From the NCBI GenBank assembly GCA_037138755.1, contig JBAXHT010000001.1, forward strand, positions 219,805 to 283,804: 64,000 nt of DNA. The letters are read 5' to 3'. Of the stretch, positions 32,488-41,646 are shown piece after piece. The stretch comes from Armatimonadota bacterium (lineage in GTDB: Bacteria > Armatimonadota > Fimbriimonadia > Fimbriimonadales > Fimbriimonadaceae). The notes below the pieces were generated by a model, which searched no databases, had not been told where the DNA came from, and was given only the letters and a program-made list of their open reading frames with translations. A program made the translations under genes and the position numbers. How positions within the stretch are numbered: position 1 is the first letter of the stretch; each line of letters opens with the position of its first letter.

Positions 32488-33414
32488 GTGCGACGCGCTG
32501 TCATTGATGTTGGTTCCAACTCGGTTTTGCTTCTGGTTTGCGAGTTCATCGATGGCTCCTGGAGTCCCGTTGTTGACGACACTGCCATCACGGCTCTTGG
32601 CGAAGGCACGAAGAAGACTGGCGTTTTGTCGGAGCGCGGCATGACCGAGACTCTTGGAGCCCTGGCTCGCTTTTGGACTACCGCACTCGAAGCTGGAGCG
32701 GAGAGTATTGTTGCGGGAGCGACGATGGCGGCGAGAATCGCTTCGAATTCTGCAGAATTTCTTGAGCGAGCCGCCGGACAAGGGACACCGGTCAAGATTT
32801 TGTCGGGCGAACAAGAGGCTCAACTGGGCTTTGAGGCGGTCGTGAACGACCCAGCTTTCACTGACTACCAAAGAATCTCGATCATCGATCCAGGCGGGCA
32901 GAGTACCGAAATGGTCACGGCATCTCGCACAGATGATGGCTGGACCGTCGATTTTCGCCGCAGCTACCCGATCGGGACGCTGGGGCTAAAGTCAACCAAT
33001 TTTCCGGGCGAGCAAGTCGACGGTTTATCTTTGCTTCGAGCGTCGGGAGCAATCGATGACCTGATCGGAGTTTGCTACCGGCCCGGACAATGTGGAGAGG
33101 TAGTCGTTCTCGGCGCTGCAGGAACAAATCTGGTTTCGGTACGAGATCAACTGACGACTTGGCAGCCAGATGTGGTTCACGGTTCAACCTTGCAGTACGA
33201 AGAGATCAGCAAGGCCGTTGGATGGATGATGCCAATGAACGACTCGGATCGCCGAGCGATTCCTGGCCTGGAAAAGGGTCGAGAAAACACGATCCATGTA
33301 GGAGCCTTTATTTTGGAACGCTTCCTTTTCGCTCTGCGAGCCGAGGCTTGCCGCGTGAGCGTGCGGGGTTGGCGACATGCGCTACTAGCTAATTCAGATG
33401 CGTTCCCGCTATAA
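32488..33414 (+). CDS. Ppx/GppA-type exopolyphosphatase / pppGpp phosphohydrolase
   Basis: About 308 aa from the GTG at 32488 (a TTG at 32482 is the alternative). It is an actin-like ASKHA ATPase fold: phosphate loop AVIDVGSNSVLLLV (residues 4-17), the catalytic-glutamate region KILSGEQEAQLGFEAV (near 110) and the second phosphate loop IIDPGGQSTEM (near 133). It lacks the C-terminal HD domain of long Ppx, as do many short bacterial members. Such enzymes hydrolyse polyphosphate or pppGpp; which one is not decidable here. It is followed closely by comEA. Confidence 0.87.
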   Translation: MRRAVIDVGSNSVLLLVCEFIDGSWSPVVDDTAITALGEGTKKTGVLSERGMTETLGALARFWTTALEAGAESIVAGATMAARIASNSAEFLERAAGQGTPVKILSGEQEAQLGFEAVVNDPAFTDYQRISIIDPGGQSTEMVTASRTDDGWTVDFRRSYPIGTLGLKSTNFPGEQVDGLSLLRASGAIDDLIGVCYRPGQCGEVVVLGAAGTNLVSVRDQLTTWQPDVVHGSTLQYEEISKAVGWMMPMNDSDRRAIPGLEKGRENTIHVGAFILERFLFALRAEACRVSVRGWRHALLANSDAFPL

Positions 33415-33421
33415 ATAAGTC

Positions 33422-34099
33422 ATGGAGAATCCGAACTGGCGACAAGTGCTCGCGAGCATTTTGGGCATCTCCGTTCTCGGCGTTATCGGCTACCTTGGCG
33501 GCGCGAGGGCGAAGACCACACCGAATCCCGCCCCTAATCAGAAGCTCCAAAGCTTTGTGGGCTCCGCACCGTCGACCCAGGCAACCCCTCAACCCGAGGC
33601 CAAGGGCGCCGAGCCGAAAGAAGCCAAAAAAATTGTTCTTGATATCGGCGGCGCGATCTCAAAGCCGGGAGTCTATTGGCTGTATGAAGGTGCACGGTTG
33701 GACGAACTAGTTGTCCTCGCGGGCGGTTTGTTGCCAACTGCGGATCGAGAGAGAATCAACCTGGCTCAGCCGCTCAAAGACGGTTCGAAGGTGTCGATCC
33801 CATTCAGGCAGCTCCCCTCCAGTCAGAACTCGACGGCCGCGCCGATGCCATCCGCTCCAGAGGGCCCAGATTCTTCGCCTAACGAACCCGAACTACCGGC
33901 TCAGCCAAGGGTTGTCAACATTAACCAAGCCACGGTGGCTGAGCTTGAGGCATTGCCGGCAATCGGGCACGAGCTCGCAGGCAGGATCGTGACTTATCGC
34001 GAGGGAATTGGCGGGTTCAAGTCCATCGAGGAAGTGAAGCAGGTCCGAGGCATTGGCGAAAAGTTGTTCGAGAAGATCAGGCCCTTTTTGACGCTATGA
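33422..34099 (+). CDS. comEA: ComEA-like DNA-binding competence protein
   Basis: A 225-aa protein with one N-terminal transmembrane anchor (about residues 10-27). A SLBB domain (about 72-130: DIGGAISKPGVYWLYEGARLDELV), a Pro/Ser linker and two helix-hairpin-helix motifs (about 160-225: ININ-type VNINQATVAELEALPAIG and IGGFKSIEEVKQVRGIG) follow. This is the ComEA layout; it binds transforming double-stranded DNA in the periplasm. TATAAA lies 6 nt before the ATG. The TGA overlaps the next gene by 4 bp. No comEC gene follows, as it would in Firmicutes. Confidence 0.9.
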   Translation: MENPNWRQVLASILGISVLGVIGYLGGARAKTTPNPAPNQKLQSFVGSAPSTQATPQPEAKGAEPKEAKKIVLDIGGAISKPGVYWLYEGARLDELVVLAGGLLPTADRERINLAQPLKDGSKVSIPFRQLPSSQNSTAAPMPSAPEGPDSSPNEPELPAQPRVVNINQATVAELEALPAIGHELAGRIVTYREGIGGFKSIEEVKQVRGIGEKLFEKIRPFLTL

Positions 34100-34920
34100 A
34101 AGTCCTCGCCGTCCCGAATTGGAGCTTTTTTGATCCTGAATTGTGCGACCGAGCACTTGGCCAGTTTTTACCAGAACTGACCGTTCACTACGTTCAAGGT
34201 GACGTTGATCACCAGCGGACAGTGACCGCATTCTCTGGCCCAGCCCCTGAAGTTTTTCGGCAGATGGACGAACTCTGCAGGCTATTTCTCGACTACATCG
34301 ACCTCGGTAAAGGCGGCGTCCACCCCTTTTCTGGAGCACTCGACGTTGCTCCCTTCGTGCTTCTGGATGGATCTGAGTCAAAGCTGATTGGCGAAGTTAA
34401 GGAGTGGGCAAAGGAGTTCTCGGGCACTTGGTCGATTCCTGTCCACATGTACGAAAAGGCAGCTTTGCCAGGTGCAGAGTCGCGCTTGCCAGTACTGCGC
34501 GGCCAGTTGGGACCGGTTACGAAGCCTTTTGATTTTGGAACCGCTTCACACTCATGGTGGGGGTATTCGGTCATCGGAGCGCGCGAATTCTTGCTCGCCG
34601 TCAACTTTAACTTTGGAGCGCCTGACTTGACGAGGGTTCGAGAATTGGCGAAAGAGATTCGCCGAATTCGCGAAAGTGGCGAAGCAGAATGGGCTGGTGT
34701 CCGTGTTTTAGCATTCCACCTTCAAAAACAAGAGATTGCTCAGCTAAGCTTCAATCTCACCCAACCAAATCGTACAAGCATTGATTACATTCATTCGTGG
34801 GTGAGTGACCAAATCGCCTCAAACTTTGAAACCGAATTGATTGGAGTGATCCGGGATGTTGATCTACCGAATTCGACCTGCCTTGTCCCTGAACCAAGTC
34901 AGATTGTGCCAACCTTATAG
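34096..34920 (+). CDS. Formiminotransferase-like protein
   Basis: A 274-aa protein resembling the N- and C-subdomains of glutamate formimidoyltransferase: opening VLAVPNWSF, VDHQRTVTAFSG (near residue 37), the HPFSGALDVAPFVLL segment with the catalytic-type histidine (near 76), IPVHMYEKAA (near 116) and GAREFLLAVNFNF (near 160). In that family it transfers formimino or formyl groups to tetrahydrofolate during histidine breakdown. The opening SF replaces the usual SE/SEG, and no hut gene is nearby, so a folate-linked role beside purK is possible. It overlaps comEA by 4 bp. Confidence 0.8.
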   Translation: MKVLAVPNWSFFDPELCDRALGQFLPELTVHYVQGDVDHQRTVTAFSGPAPEVFRQMDELCRLFLDYIDLGKGGVHPFSGALDVAPFVLLDGSESKLIGEVKEWAKEFSGTWSIPVHMYEKAALPGAESRLPVLRGQLGPVTKPFDFGTASHSWWGYSVIGAREFLLAVNFNFGAPDLTRVRELAKEIRRIRESGEAEWAGVRVLAFHLQKQEIAQLSFNLTQPNRTSIDYIHSWVSDQIASNFETELIGVIRDVDLPNSTCLVPEPSQIVPTL

Positions 34921-34925
34921 GCGTC

Positions 34926-36038
34926 GTGGCGCAGTATCAGGTTGGAATCTTGGGTGGAGGGCAGCTCGCTCGGATGTCAATAATCGCCGCCCATCAGCTG
35001 GGGGTCAAAGCAGTCTCTCTTGATCCGGACTCAAATTCGCCTGCAGCTCAAGTAGGTCCGTTCATCGTCGGTTCAATCACCAATCCTGACGACATCGCCA
35101 AGGTGATGAGATGCTGCGAATTCGTGACTTTTGAGAACGAGTTCATTCCTGCGGAAGCAATGCGCCAGGCTTGCCGACAGGCAACCTTCTCACCAGAACG
35201 TGTGACTCCCAGTATCGAAACCCTGGAAGTCATCCAGGACAAACTCACTCAGCGAAGAACATTGTTGGCTCAGGGAGTTCCCTCCCCGAGAGCCCTCTCG
35301 GCGGCCGATGCCCGCGAGCTCGGGTTTCCTTGCGTTCTCAAGTCGCGTTTTGGTGGCTACGATGGAAAAGGAACTCGATACGCCCGAGACGAAGCAGAAT
35401 ACGAGTCGATTCTAGAGCAAATCGAAGTCGAACAGTGGCTCGCCGAAGAGTTTGTGCCTTTCAAACGTGAGCTGGCGGTCATGGTTTGTGCGGGTGATGA
35501 AATGAGCTGTTTTCCGACGATGGTCACTGAACAGAAGAACCATGTCTGTGATCTTGTCTACAACGTTGAAGATGAAATAACCCAAGAACGGGGGGCGCAG
35601 GTCGCGATGGCGGCGGTTGCCGCCCTAAATGCAAAGGGGTTGTACGGCGTTGAACTCTTCGAACTTGAAGACGGGACAATCAGCGTCAACGAAATTGCTC
35701 CACGCCCCCATAACTCAGGGCACTACACGCTGGATTGGGGCGCGATGTCTCAGTTTGAAGCGCATATTCTTTTGACCATGGGCGCTTTCGGAACTGCTCA
35801 TTGGGGAGACAAGACGTGTATGGCAAACATCCTAGGACAGTCTAACTCCGGAGACTATCTGAAGGCCCTTAGCGAAATGACCATATCGCACCCCGAGGCG
35901 AGGATGCACTGGTATGGCAAAGCCGAAGCCAAACCAGGTCGCAAGATGGGACACATCAATGTGTGTGCTCCTGCTGTAAGCGTTGAGTGGGCTCGCCAAG
36001 CACGCGAGACATTCTATAGGTCCTGGGGGACTAAGTGA
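34926..36038 (+). CDS. purK: N5-carboxyaminoimidazole ribonucleotide synthase
   Basis: A 370-aa ATP-grasp enzyme starting at a GTG 5 nt after the previous stop. The N-terminal domain opens with VGILGGGQLARM (residues 5-16) and has TFENEFIPAEA (near 67). The ATP-grasp core has VLKSRFGGYDGKGT (near 136), ELAVMVCAG (near 183) and VNEIAPRPHNSGHYT (near 257), which is diagnostic for PurK. It converts AIR, ATP and bicarbonate to N5-CAIR in purine synthesis. No purE lies in the window. The stop overlaps deoB (GTGA). Confidence 0.95.
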   Translation: MAQYQVGILGGGQLARMSIIAAHQLGVKAVSLDPDSNSPAAQVGPFIVGSITNPDDIAKVMRCCEFVTFENEFIPAEAMRQACRQATFSPERVTPSIETLEVIQDKLTQRRTLLAQGVPSPRALSAADARELGFPCVLKSRFGGYDGKGTRYARDEAEYESILEQIEVEQWLAEEFVPFKRELAVMVCAGDEMSCFPTMVTEQKNHVCDLVYNVEDEITQERGAQVAMAAVAALNAKGLYGVELFELEDGTISVNEIAPRPHNSGHYTLDWGAMSQFEAHILLTMGAFGTAHWGDKTCMANILGQSNSGDYLKALSEMTISHPEARMHWYGKAEAKPGRKMGHINVCAPAVSVEWARQARETFYRSWGTK

Positions 36039-37150
36039 GAAGAGCTATTGTTCTGGTCCTGGATGGATGCGGGGCCGGCGAGGCTCCCGATGCCGCCTTG
36101 TTTAACGACCATGACCATCCGTCAACGCTTAAGCACGTGTGGGAACATTGCGGAGGGCTGACCGCTCCCTTCCTCGCGGGGGCTGGCTATTTTGCGGCGG
36201 GCGGTATCGAGACTTCCGTTGGCCTAGACGGCTTTCACGTAGAGTACGGGCGGCTCCAGGAGATGTCGATGGGAAAAGACTCCGTGACTGGACACTGGGA
36301 GATGATGGGCGTTCATACGAAGGTGGCCTTTCCGACCTATCCAAACGGGTTCCCTTCTGACCTCGTCACTGCCTTTGAAGAAAGGATTGGTCGTATGGTC
36401 ATCGGTAACAAGGCGGCCAGTGGAACCGCGATCATTTCCGAGCTTGCCGAGGAACACATTCACACCGGCTCGCCAATCTTGTATACAAGCGCAGACAGTG
36501 TTTTTCAGATTGCCTGTCACGAAGACCACGTTCCGATCGAACAACTGTACGAGTTTTGCCGGATCGGCCGCGAGATTTGCTCCGAACCTCACAACGTTCA
36601 GCGGGTCATCGCTCGCCCGTTTATTGGGTCCAAAGAAGCAGGCTTTACTCGAACCGAACGAAGAAAAGATTTCCCACTCCCCGCACCCGCCAACTACATT
36701 GATGGGATCCTTGACGTGTTCGGGATCGGCGTTGTTCCGGAGCTGTTCGATGGCAGAGGTTTCCGGCAGGTAAGGCGCACTCAGAACAATGCCGAGCACG
36801 AAGGCATGCTCTGGGCAGCACTGGACTCCGATGCAAGATTCATCTTTGCGAACTTCGAGGACTTCGATATGCTGTATGGACATCGAAATGACCCAACAGG
36901 GTTTGGCAGAGCCTTTGAGGTCTTTGATGTTGTTTTACAGAAGCTCCTCGCTAAGCTCACGGCTGACGATCTGCTGATCCTGACAGCGGATCACGGGAAC
37001 GACCCTACGACGCCTTCGACTGACCATTCTCGTGAATTCGTACCGTTTTCGGTGATTCATAGGGGATCAGGCGTAGCGGAACTAGGCGATCAACAAGGGC
37101 TGTGGCAAGTTGGCAGACGAGTGACAGATTGGCTCGGATGCTCAGCCTAG
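36035..37150 (+). CDS. deoB: Phosphopentomutase
   Basis: A 371-aa alkaline-phosphatase-superfamily enzyme. The metal-binding motif is LVLDGCGAGEAPDA (near residue 7), the phosphorylated threonine lies in GKDSVTGHWEMMG (near 80), and further metal ligands are in NFEDFDMLYGHRNDP (near 274) and LTADHGNDPTTPSTDHSRE (near 321). It interconverts ribose-1-P and ribose-5-P in nucleoside salvage. The GTG start overlaps the purK stop. It closes the ppx-deoB run; a 139-bp gap with a promoter for the next operon follows. Confidence 0.93.
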   Translation: MRRAIVLVLDGCGAGEAPDAALFNDHDHPSTLKHVWEHCGGLTAPFLAGAGYFAAGGIETSVGLDGFHVEYGRLQEMSMGKDSVTGHWEMMGVHTKVAFPTYPNGFPSDLVTAFEERIGRMVIGNKAASGTAIISELAEEHIHTGSPILYTSADSVFQIACHEDHVPIEQLYEFCRIGREICSEPHNVQRVIARPFIGSKEAGFTRTERRKDFPLPAPANYIDGILDVFGIGVVPELFDGRGFRQVRRTQNNAEHEGMLWAALDSDARFIFANFEDFDMLYGHRNDPTGFGRAFEVFDVVLQKLLAKLTADDLLILTADHGNDPTTPSTDHSREFVPFSVIHRGSGVAELGDQQGLWQVGRRVTDWLGCSA

Positions 37151-37205
37151 CAACTTTGCCGATTGCATACCAGTTTTCTTTGGGATAGGGAGAAAGGCAC
37201 TCATT

Positions 37206-37235
37206 TTGTTCCGATACTTAGCCGCAGAGTAAACT
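37206..37235 (+). promoter_or_regulatory. Promoter of the epimerase/LhgO/acetyltransferase operon
   Basis: TTGTTC (37206-37211), an 18-bp spacer and TAAACT (37230-37235), giving a leader of about 48 nt before the ATG at 37290. Unlike most operons here, this one has a real leader. Confidence 0.5.
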
Positions 37236-37289
37236 AGATTTTTGGGCGCATCTCTGCGTCGCTGATCTGTTTGATGCTGGGACTAGAAG

Positions 37290-38825
37290 ATGAAAAAATC
37301 TACTGAAATCGCGTTTCGTCTGTTTGCAGATAGTGTTTTGTTGCTGATTTCTTCCATTTTCGGAATGTTGGTTGGCTTTGCTTTTGGAGCGGAACCCGGG
37401 AAGACATTTGGTGCCTACGCTTCGCAAAACATTCTCGCGCCGACATCGCTTCTGGCTATCTGCTTACCAGTCTTCTACTTCTCGGGCTTTTACACAAAAG
37501 GTCGGGCATATTCGACAAGCTACAAGCCAATTTTCGTCCTGCAAGTTTCCGCTGTTGCTGTCATGGCGTGGGGCTTCTTATTGTTCATGCTTGGTCGTAA
37601 CATTGAGTCGAGCCGAAGCTTGGTGATGAGCACAGGCGTGATGGCCGTCGTCCTTGCGATTGGTGCTCGAATTTGGAGCATGGTTTGGATCAAGGTCAAC
37701 CACAAGGTTCTACCGCGCCATTCTGCAAGCGCCGCCTCATTCGATGAATACAGACCAAAGAGCGTGCTGGTTATCGGGGGAGCGGGCTACATCGGCTCAG
37801 GACTTCTGAAGAAGTTGATTGACAAAGGCTATCGAGTCAGACTGGTTGACGCCTTCATGTTTGGCGAAGAGCCAATTGCCGCAGTTGCAGGACACGAGAA
37901 TCTCGAGATCGTTCGAGCCGACTTCCGGCAGATCGATAAAATAGTCGAGTCGATGCGCGGCATGGACGCGGTTGTTCACCTTGGTGCAATCGTTGGCGAC
38001 CCTGCATGTGCTCTTGATGAAGACTTCACGATCGAAGTGAATCTGATGGCAACCCAGATGATCGCCGAGTGCGCGAAAGGATTTGGAATCAAGAAGTTTA
38101 TCTTCGCTTCAACATGCTCCGTATATGGAGCTTCGGATGAGGTTCTGAACGAGAAGTCTCAACTCAACCCGGTTTCGCTTTACGCTCGATCCAAGATTGC
38201 GTGCGAACGAATTTTGCTTGAGATGCAGGACGATAAATTCAAACCGACAATCTTGCGGTTTGGAACCGTCTTCGGACTTAGTGGACGGACACGATTTGAC
38301 CTCGTTGTCAACTTGTTGACGGCAAAGGCAATCGTTGACGGAAAGATCACCGTTTTCGGCGAAGACCAGTGGAGACCGTTCGTGCACGTGGATGACGCTT
38401 CCCTGGCCGTTGCTACCGCGCTTGAAGCTCCGCTTGAGGTCACTGGCGGCGAAACGTTCAATGTCGGCTCCGATGAAGGAAACTACACCTTGGGAGATGT
38501 CGGACGCCTGATCCAGAAGTTCGTACCGACCGCCGAACTGATTGCGAGCGGTAGCGATGGCGACCGACGCAACTACCGTGTCGACTTCTCGAAGATCAAA
38601 AACCAAATCGGATTTAAAGCTCAGTGGTCATTAGAAATGGGTGTCAAGCAGGTCATTGAAGCGTTCGAACAAGGGAAAGTCTCTGACTACAATGCACCAC
38701 AATACTCGAACGTGAAGCTTCTGAGCGAAGAAGCGTCCTCACGCGGATTGATGACCGAGGCGCAACGGTTACGGAACATGGTTGAAGAAGCCGCCTACGA
38801 CCAGGGCATCCTTCGGTCAAACTAA
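37290..38825 (+). CDS. Membrane-anchored NAD-dependent sugar epimerase/dehydratase
   Basis: A 511-aa protein. Residues about 8-135 hold four hydrophobic segments (VLLLISSIFGMLVGFAFG, LLAICLPVFYFSGF, AVMAWGFLLFMLG, VMAVVLAIGARIW). They resemble the membrane domain of FlaA1/CapD-type proteins but are followed directly by the catalytic part. The extended SDR domain begins at VLVIGGAGYIGSGLL (near 154), with STCSVYG (near 273) and the catalytic SLYARSK (near 294). It probably modifies a nucleotide sugar at the membrane. It is followed 4 bp later by the LhgO-like gene. Confidence 0.85.
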   Translation: MKKSTEIAFRLFADSVLLLISSIFGMLVGFAFGAEPGKTFGAYASQNILAPTSLLAICLPVFYFSGFYTKGRAYSTSYKPIFVLQVSAVAVMAWGFLLFMLGRNIESSRSLVMSTGVMAVVLAIGARIWSMVWIKVNHKVLPRHSASAASFDEYRPKSVLVIGGAGYIGSGLLKKLIDKGYRVRLVDAFMFGEEPIAAVAGHENLEIVRADFRQIDKIVESMRGMDAVVHLGAIVGDPACALDEDFTIEVNLMATQMIAECAKGFGIKKFIFASTCSVYGASDEVLNEKSQLNPVSLYARSKIACERILLEMQDDKFKPTILRFGTVFGLSGRTRFDLVVNLLTAKAIVDGKITVFGEDQWRPFVHVDDASLAVATALEAPLEVTGGETFNVGSDEGNYTLGDVGRLIQKFVPTAELIASGSDGDRRNYRVDFSKIKNQIGFKAQWSLEMGVKQVIEAFEQGKVSDYNAPQYSNVKLLSEEASSRGLMTEAQRLRNMVEEAAYDQGILRSN

Positions 38826-38829
38826 GCGG

Positions 38830-40035
38830 ATGGCTCAGATACGCATCGGAATCGTTGGCGGTGGAATTGTGGGGCTTTCAGTAGCCTACAAAATCTCGCT
38901 CAGGTTTCCCCACGTAAAGATCGTCCTTTTCGAAAAGGAAGCAAAGCTAGCTGAACACCAAACCGGTAGAAACTCCGGAGTCATTCACTCCGGAATCTAC
39001 TATAAGCCGGGATCGCTCAAGGCGACCACTTGCCGAGATGGCAAGGCTCAGCTCGAAGCGTTTTGCGATGAACATTCCGTGAAATGGGAGAAGTGCGGAA
39101 AGGTCATCGTCGCACTCAATGATGGAGAGTTGCCTGCCCTAGACCGCATCTACGAACGCGGTCAACAGAACGGCGTCGAATGCCGCTTCATCGACGGAGA
39201 TGAACTACGCGAACGAGAACCCCATGTCGCGGGGATCAAAGCCATACACGTCCCAGAAACGGGGATTGTCGACTATGTCGGCTTCTGCGTCAAGCTGGGA
39301 GCACTTCTTGAAGAGAAAGGACACGAGATTCGGCTGAACTCGAAAATCATCAGCATCATCAAAACAACCGACGGAGTGACCATCGGAACGGAAGATAAGA
39401 ATGGTGAACACCTCGATTTTTTGGTGAACTGCGCTGGCCTTTACTCCGACAAAGTTGCCCAGATGGCCGGGCACAAACCCTCGATCAAAATCATCCCATT
39501 CCGGGGCGAGTATTACGAACTCAAGGAAGACGTCCACCATCTGTGCCGACATCTCATCTATCCGGTCCCCGATCCGGCCTTCCCCTTCCTAGGGGTCCAC
39601 TTTACGCGAATGGTCTTGGGTGGCGTGGAGTGCGGACCGAACGCGGTTCTTGCGTTTGCCCGTGAAGGGTACACAAACCGCCAGATCAACCCCGGCGAGC
39701 TGTTTGAATCTCTCACCTACGGCGGATTCATCAAGCTGGCAGGAAAGTTTTGGAAGACCGGAGCCGGCGAAATGCACCGCTCGTTCAGCAAAAAGGCTTT
39801 TGTAAAGGCGCTTTCACGCTTGATCCCCGAGATCAGCGAAGAGCACCTGGTTGCGGCTCTGGCTGGAGTCCGGGCGCAAGCCATCAGCCCCGAGGGTGCA
39901 CCGGTGGATGACTTTGTGATTGAGCACGATGAGCGCGCAGTGCATGTCATCAATGCAGTCTCCCCAGCCGCCACCGCTTGCCTTGCGATTGCGGACCACA
40001 TTGTTGCAGTCTTGGAACCAAAACTGGTGTCCTGA
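38830..40035 (+). CDS. lhgO: LhgO-like FAD-dependent oxidoreductase (L-2-hydroxyglutarate oxidase family)
   Basis: The ATG at 38830 gives 401 aa. The dinucleotide fold is IGIVGGGIVGLSVAYK (residues 4-19), followed by AEHQTGRNSGVIHSGIYYKPGS (in short blocks: HQTGRNSGVIH near 39, GIYYKPGS near 51). PFRGEYYEL (near 220) and GVRAQAISPEGAPVDDF (near 348) are typical of LhgO. Family members oxidise L-2-hydroxyglutarate, but homologues also sit in surface-sugar operons. Its place between two epimerases favours a sugar-acid or glycan-related substrate; this is inference. Confidence 0.85.
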   Translation: MAQIRIGIVGGGIVGLSVAYKISLRFPHVKIVLFEKEAKLAEHQTGRNSGVIHSGIYYKPGSLKATTCRDGKAQLEAFCDEHSVKWEKCGKVIVALNDGELPALDRIYERGQQNGVECRFIDGDELREREPHVAGIKAIHVPETGIVDYVGFCVKLGALLEEKGHEIRLNSKIISIIKTTDGVTIGTEDKNGEHLDFLVNCAGLYSDKVAQMAGHKPSIKIIPFRGEYYELKEDVHHLCRHLIYPVPDPAFPFLGVHFTRMVLGGVECGPNAVLAFAREGYTNRQINPGELFESLTYGGFIKLAGKFWKTGAGEMHRSFSKKAFVKALSRLIPEISEEHLVAALAGVRAQAISPEGAPVDDFVIEHDERAVHVINAVSPAATACLAIADHIVAVLEPKLVS

Positions 40036-40880
40036 TGCGAATAGGGGTGACGGGCGGTGGTGGATTCCTGGGCCGTTCGCTCGTCACTGAGCTCTCGGGT
40101 GAGGGTCACGATGTCATCGTTCTCGACGAACGAGAAGTGAACTGTTCGCAACAGGTGTATGGCCGGGCATTCGATAGCGATTTAAAGGCTATTTTTGCGG
40201 ACTGCGAGAAGATCTTTCACCTTGAGTGGAGTGGCTCTTTTCGTCAGGCAAAGGACGATCCGGTCGGCACTCGGCAACGCAATTTGAGCGCTGTCCAGAA
40301 GGTGCTGGATTGCGGTGTTCCCGTCATTTTTGCAAGCACAAGCCTGGTCTACGGCGGCAATCTTGCCCATCCAAGCAAAGAAGACGAGGACGTCGCTCCG
40401 CGCGCGCCGTACGGTGAGCAGAAACTCGAAGCCGAGGAACTCATCCGCGCCGCAGGCGGGTGTGCAGTGCGAGTTTTTAATCTCTATGGCCCCAATTCGA
40501 CCGATCCCGCACAGATCATTCCTCGACTGGTCGCCGCAGGGCAGGGCGATGGTCGAGTCTCACTGAATGGTGACGGATTGCAGAAGCGAGATTTCGTTCA
40601 CCGTATTGATGCGGCAATAGCGCTAAGCCAACTCGTTTCGCAATCCGTCTCTGGGGGGGTCCTCAACCTCAGTTCGGGCATCGGCACGACGATGTTGGAA
40701 CTCGTCGAACTAGTCTTCCGGGAGGCTAGACGAAAGCCGGATATCACTTGGAATCCCACTGTTTCGGGGGAAGCTCGAATGATCTGCGGAGACCCCACCG
40801 CACTCAAGACTTTAACCCGTTGGGAGCCAACTATTCAACTCAACGAGGGAATCAGAGACTTGCTCGCAAATCCGTCGTAA
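40035..40880 (+). CDS. NAD-dependent epimerase/dehydratase (extended SDR)
   Basis: The ATG at 40035 shares a base with the previous stop (TGATG), giving 281 aa. It has a Rossmann motif RIGVTGGGGFLGRSLV (residues 2-17), the catalytic serine region FASTSLVYGGN (near 99) and a Tyr-x-x-x-Lys in PYGEQKLEAEEL (near 126). The RVFNLYGPNS segment (near 149) and RDFVHRIDAAIAL (near 187) are typical of UDP-sugar epimerases. The product is probably a modified nucleotide sugar used with the neighbouring genes. It is soluble, with no membrane segment. Confidence 0.88.
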   Translation: MRIGVTGGGGFLGRSLVTELSGEGHDVIVLDEREVNCSQQVYGRAFDSDLKAIFADCEKIFHLEWSGSFRQAKDDPVGTRQRNLSAVQKVLDCGVPVIFASTSLVYGGNLAHPSKEDEDVAPRAPYGEQKLEAEELIRAAGGCAVRVFNLYGPNSTDPAQIIPRLVAAGQGDGRVSLNGDGLQKRDFVHRIDAAIALSQLVSQSVSGGVLNLSSGIGTTMLELVELVFREARRKPDITWNPTVSGEARMICGDPTALKTLTRWEPTIQLNEGIRDLLANPS

Positions 40881-40893
40881 ACTAAGAATCTCA

Positions 40894-41631
40894 GTGAATC
40901 TTGTCAGAGAAATCGAGCATCTGGGAGTCAAGGGACGGCCAGTCCTGATCCACACGGCGCTTCGCGCGGTCGGAGATATCGACGCCAAGAACTACATCAA
41001 CGACTGGCGAGAGGCGGTCTCGGAGCAGGGACTCGCGATGTTCCCTACTTTCACGGGTCAACCGACCGACTTGCCGGAGAGTCCTCCTGCCTTCGACGTC
41101 GCCAAGAGTGTCCCAGTGAGAATTGGAGTGGTTCCGGTCGAAGCCGCGAAGCTGGAAGGCGGGTTTCGCTCAGTCCATGCAACTCACTCCGTTAAAGGGT
41201 TTGGAGTGGCCGCTGAGAGCTTTTTGAACGACCACTTTGACAGCTATTCGCCTTGCGACGAACACAGCCCTTTTCGCAAGTTAGCACAGGCCGAGGGGTT
41301 GATTGCGTTAGTCGGGTGCACTCATACGTCGAACACCACGATTCATGCAGCAGAGGAGCAAGCTGAGGTTCCTTACCATCTGATTCCCGGCGAAGGAACG
41401 TGCATCGTCACGGATCGAGACGGTAATCGCTTAGAGCAACGAACTAGATTCCACTCCTGGGCGACCGAGCGAGACTTTATGCGCATTGACAAGGATCTCG
41501 GCGCGCTCGGTATTCAAACCTACCACTCGATCGGCGATGCCATTGTGCGGCTTGTTGATGCACGGCAAATGATGGAATGGCTTGTTCAAAGGCTTAGGGC
41601 GTACCCTTATCTGCTGTGTAAACCGAAGTGA
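40894..41631 (+). CDS. AAC(3)-family N-acetyltransferase
   Basis: A 245-aa protein of the antibiotic_NAT fold. The motifs are VLIHTALRAVGDI (near residue 17), RSVHATHSVKGFG (near 92), DEHSPFRKLAQ (near 122), LVGCTHTSNTTIHAAEE (near 139) and the distal DALG-type end. The family uses acetyl-CoA. Besides aminoglycoside 3-N-acetylation, many members acetylate amino sugars in polysaccharide loci, which suits this operon better than drug resistance. GTG start; no clear ribosome site, but TAAACT lies 10 nt upstream across the previous stop. Confidence 0.83.
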   Translation: MNLVREIEHLGVKGRPVLIHTALRAVGDIDAKNYINDWREAVSEQGLAMFPTFTGQPTDLPESPPAFDVAKSVPVRIGVVPVEAAKLEGGFRSVHATHSVKGFGVAAESFLNDHFDSYSPCDEHSPFRKLAQAEGLIALVGCTHTSNTTIHAAEEQAEVPYHLIPGEGTCIVTDRDGNRLEQRTRFHSWATERDFMRIDKDLGALGIQTYHSIGDAIVRLVDARQMMEWLVQRLRAYPYLLCKPK

Positions 41632-41646
41632 CGGGGTAGGTCTAGT

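Noticed and set aside
40894-41631. Aminoglycoside resistance gene
   Set aside because: The fold is right, but the operon context is sugar metabolism and there are no mobile-element signs, so calling it a resistance gene is not supported.
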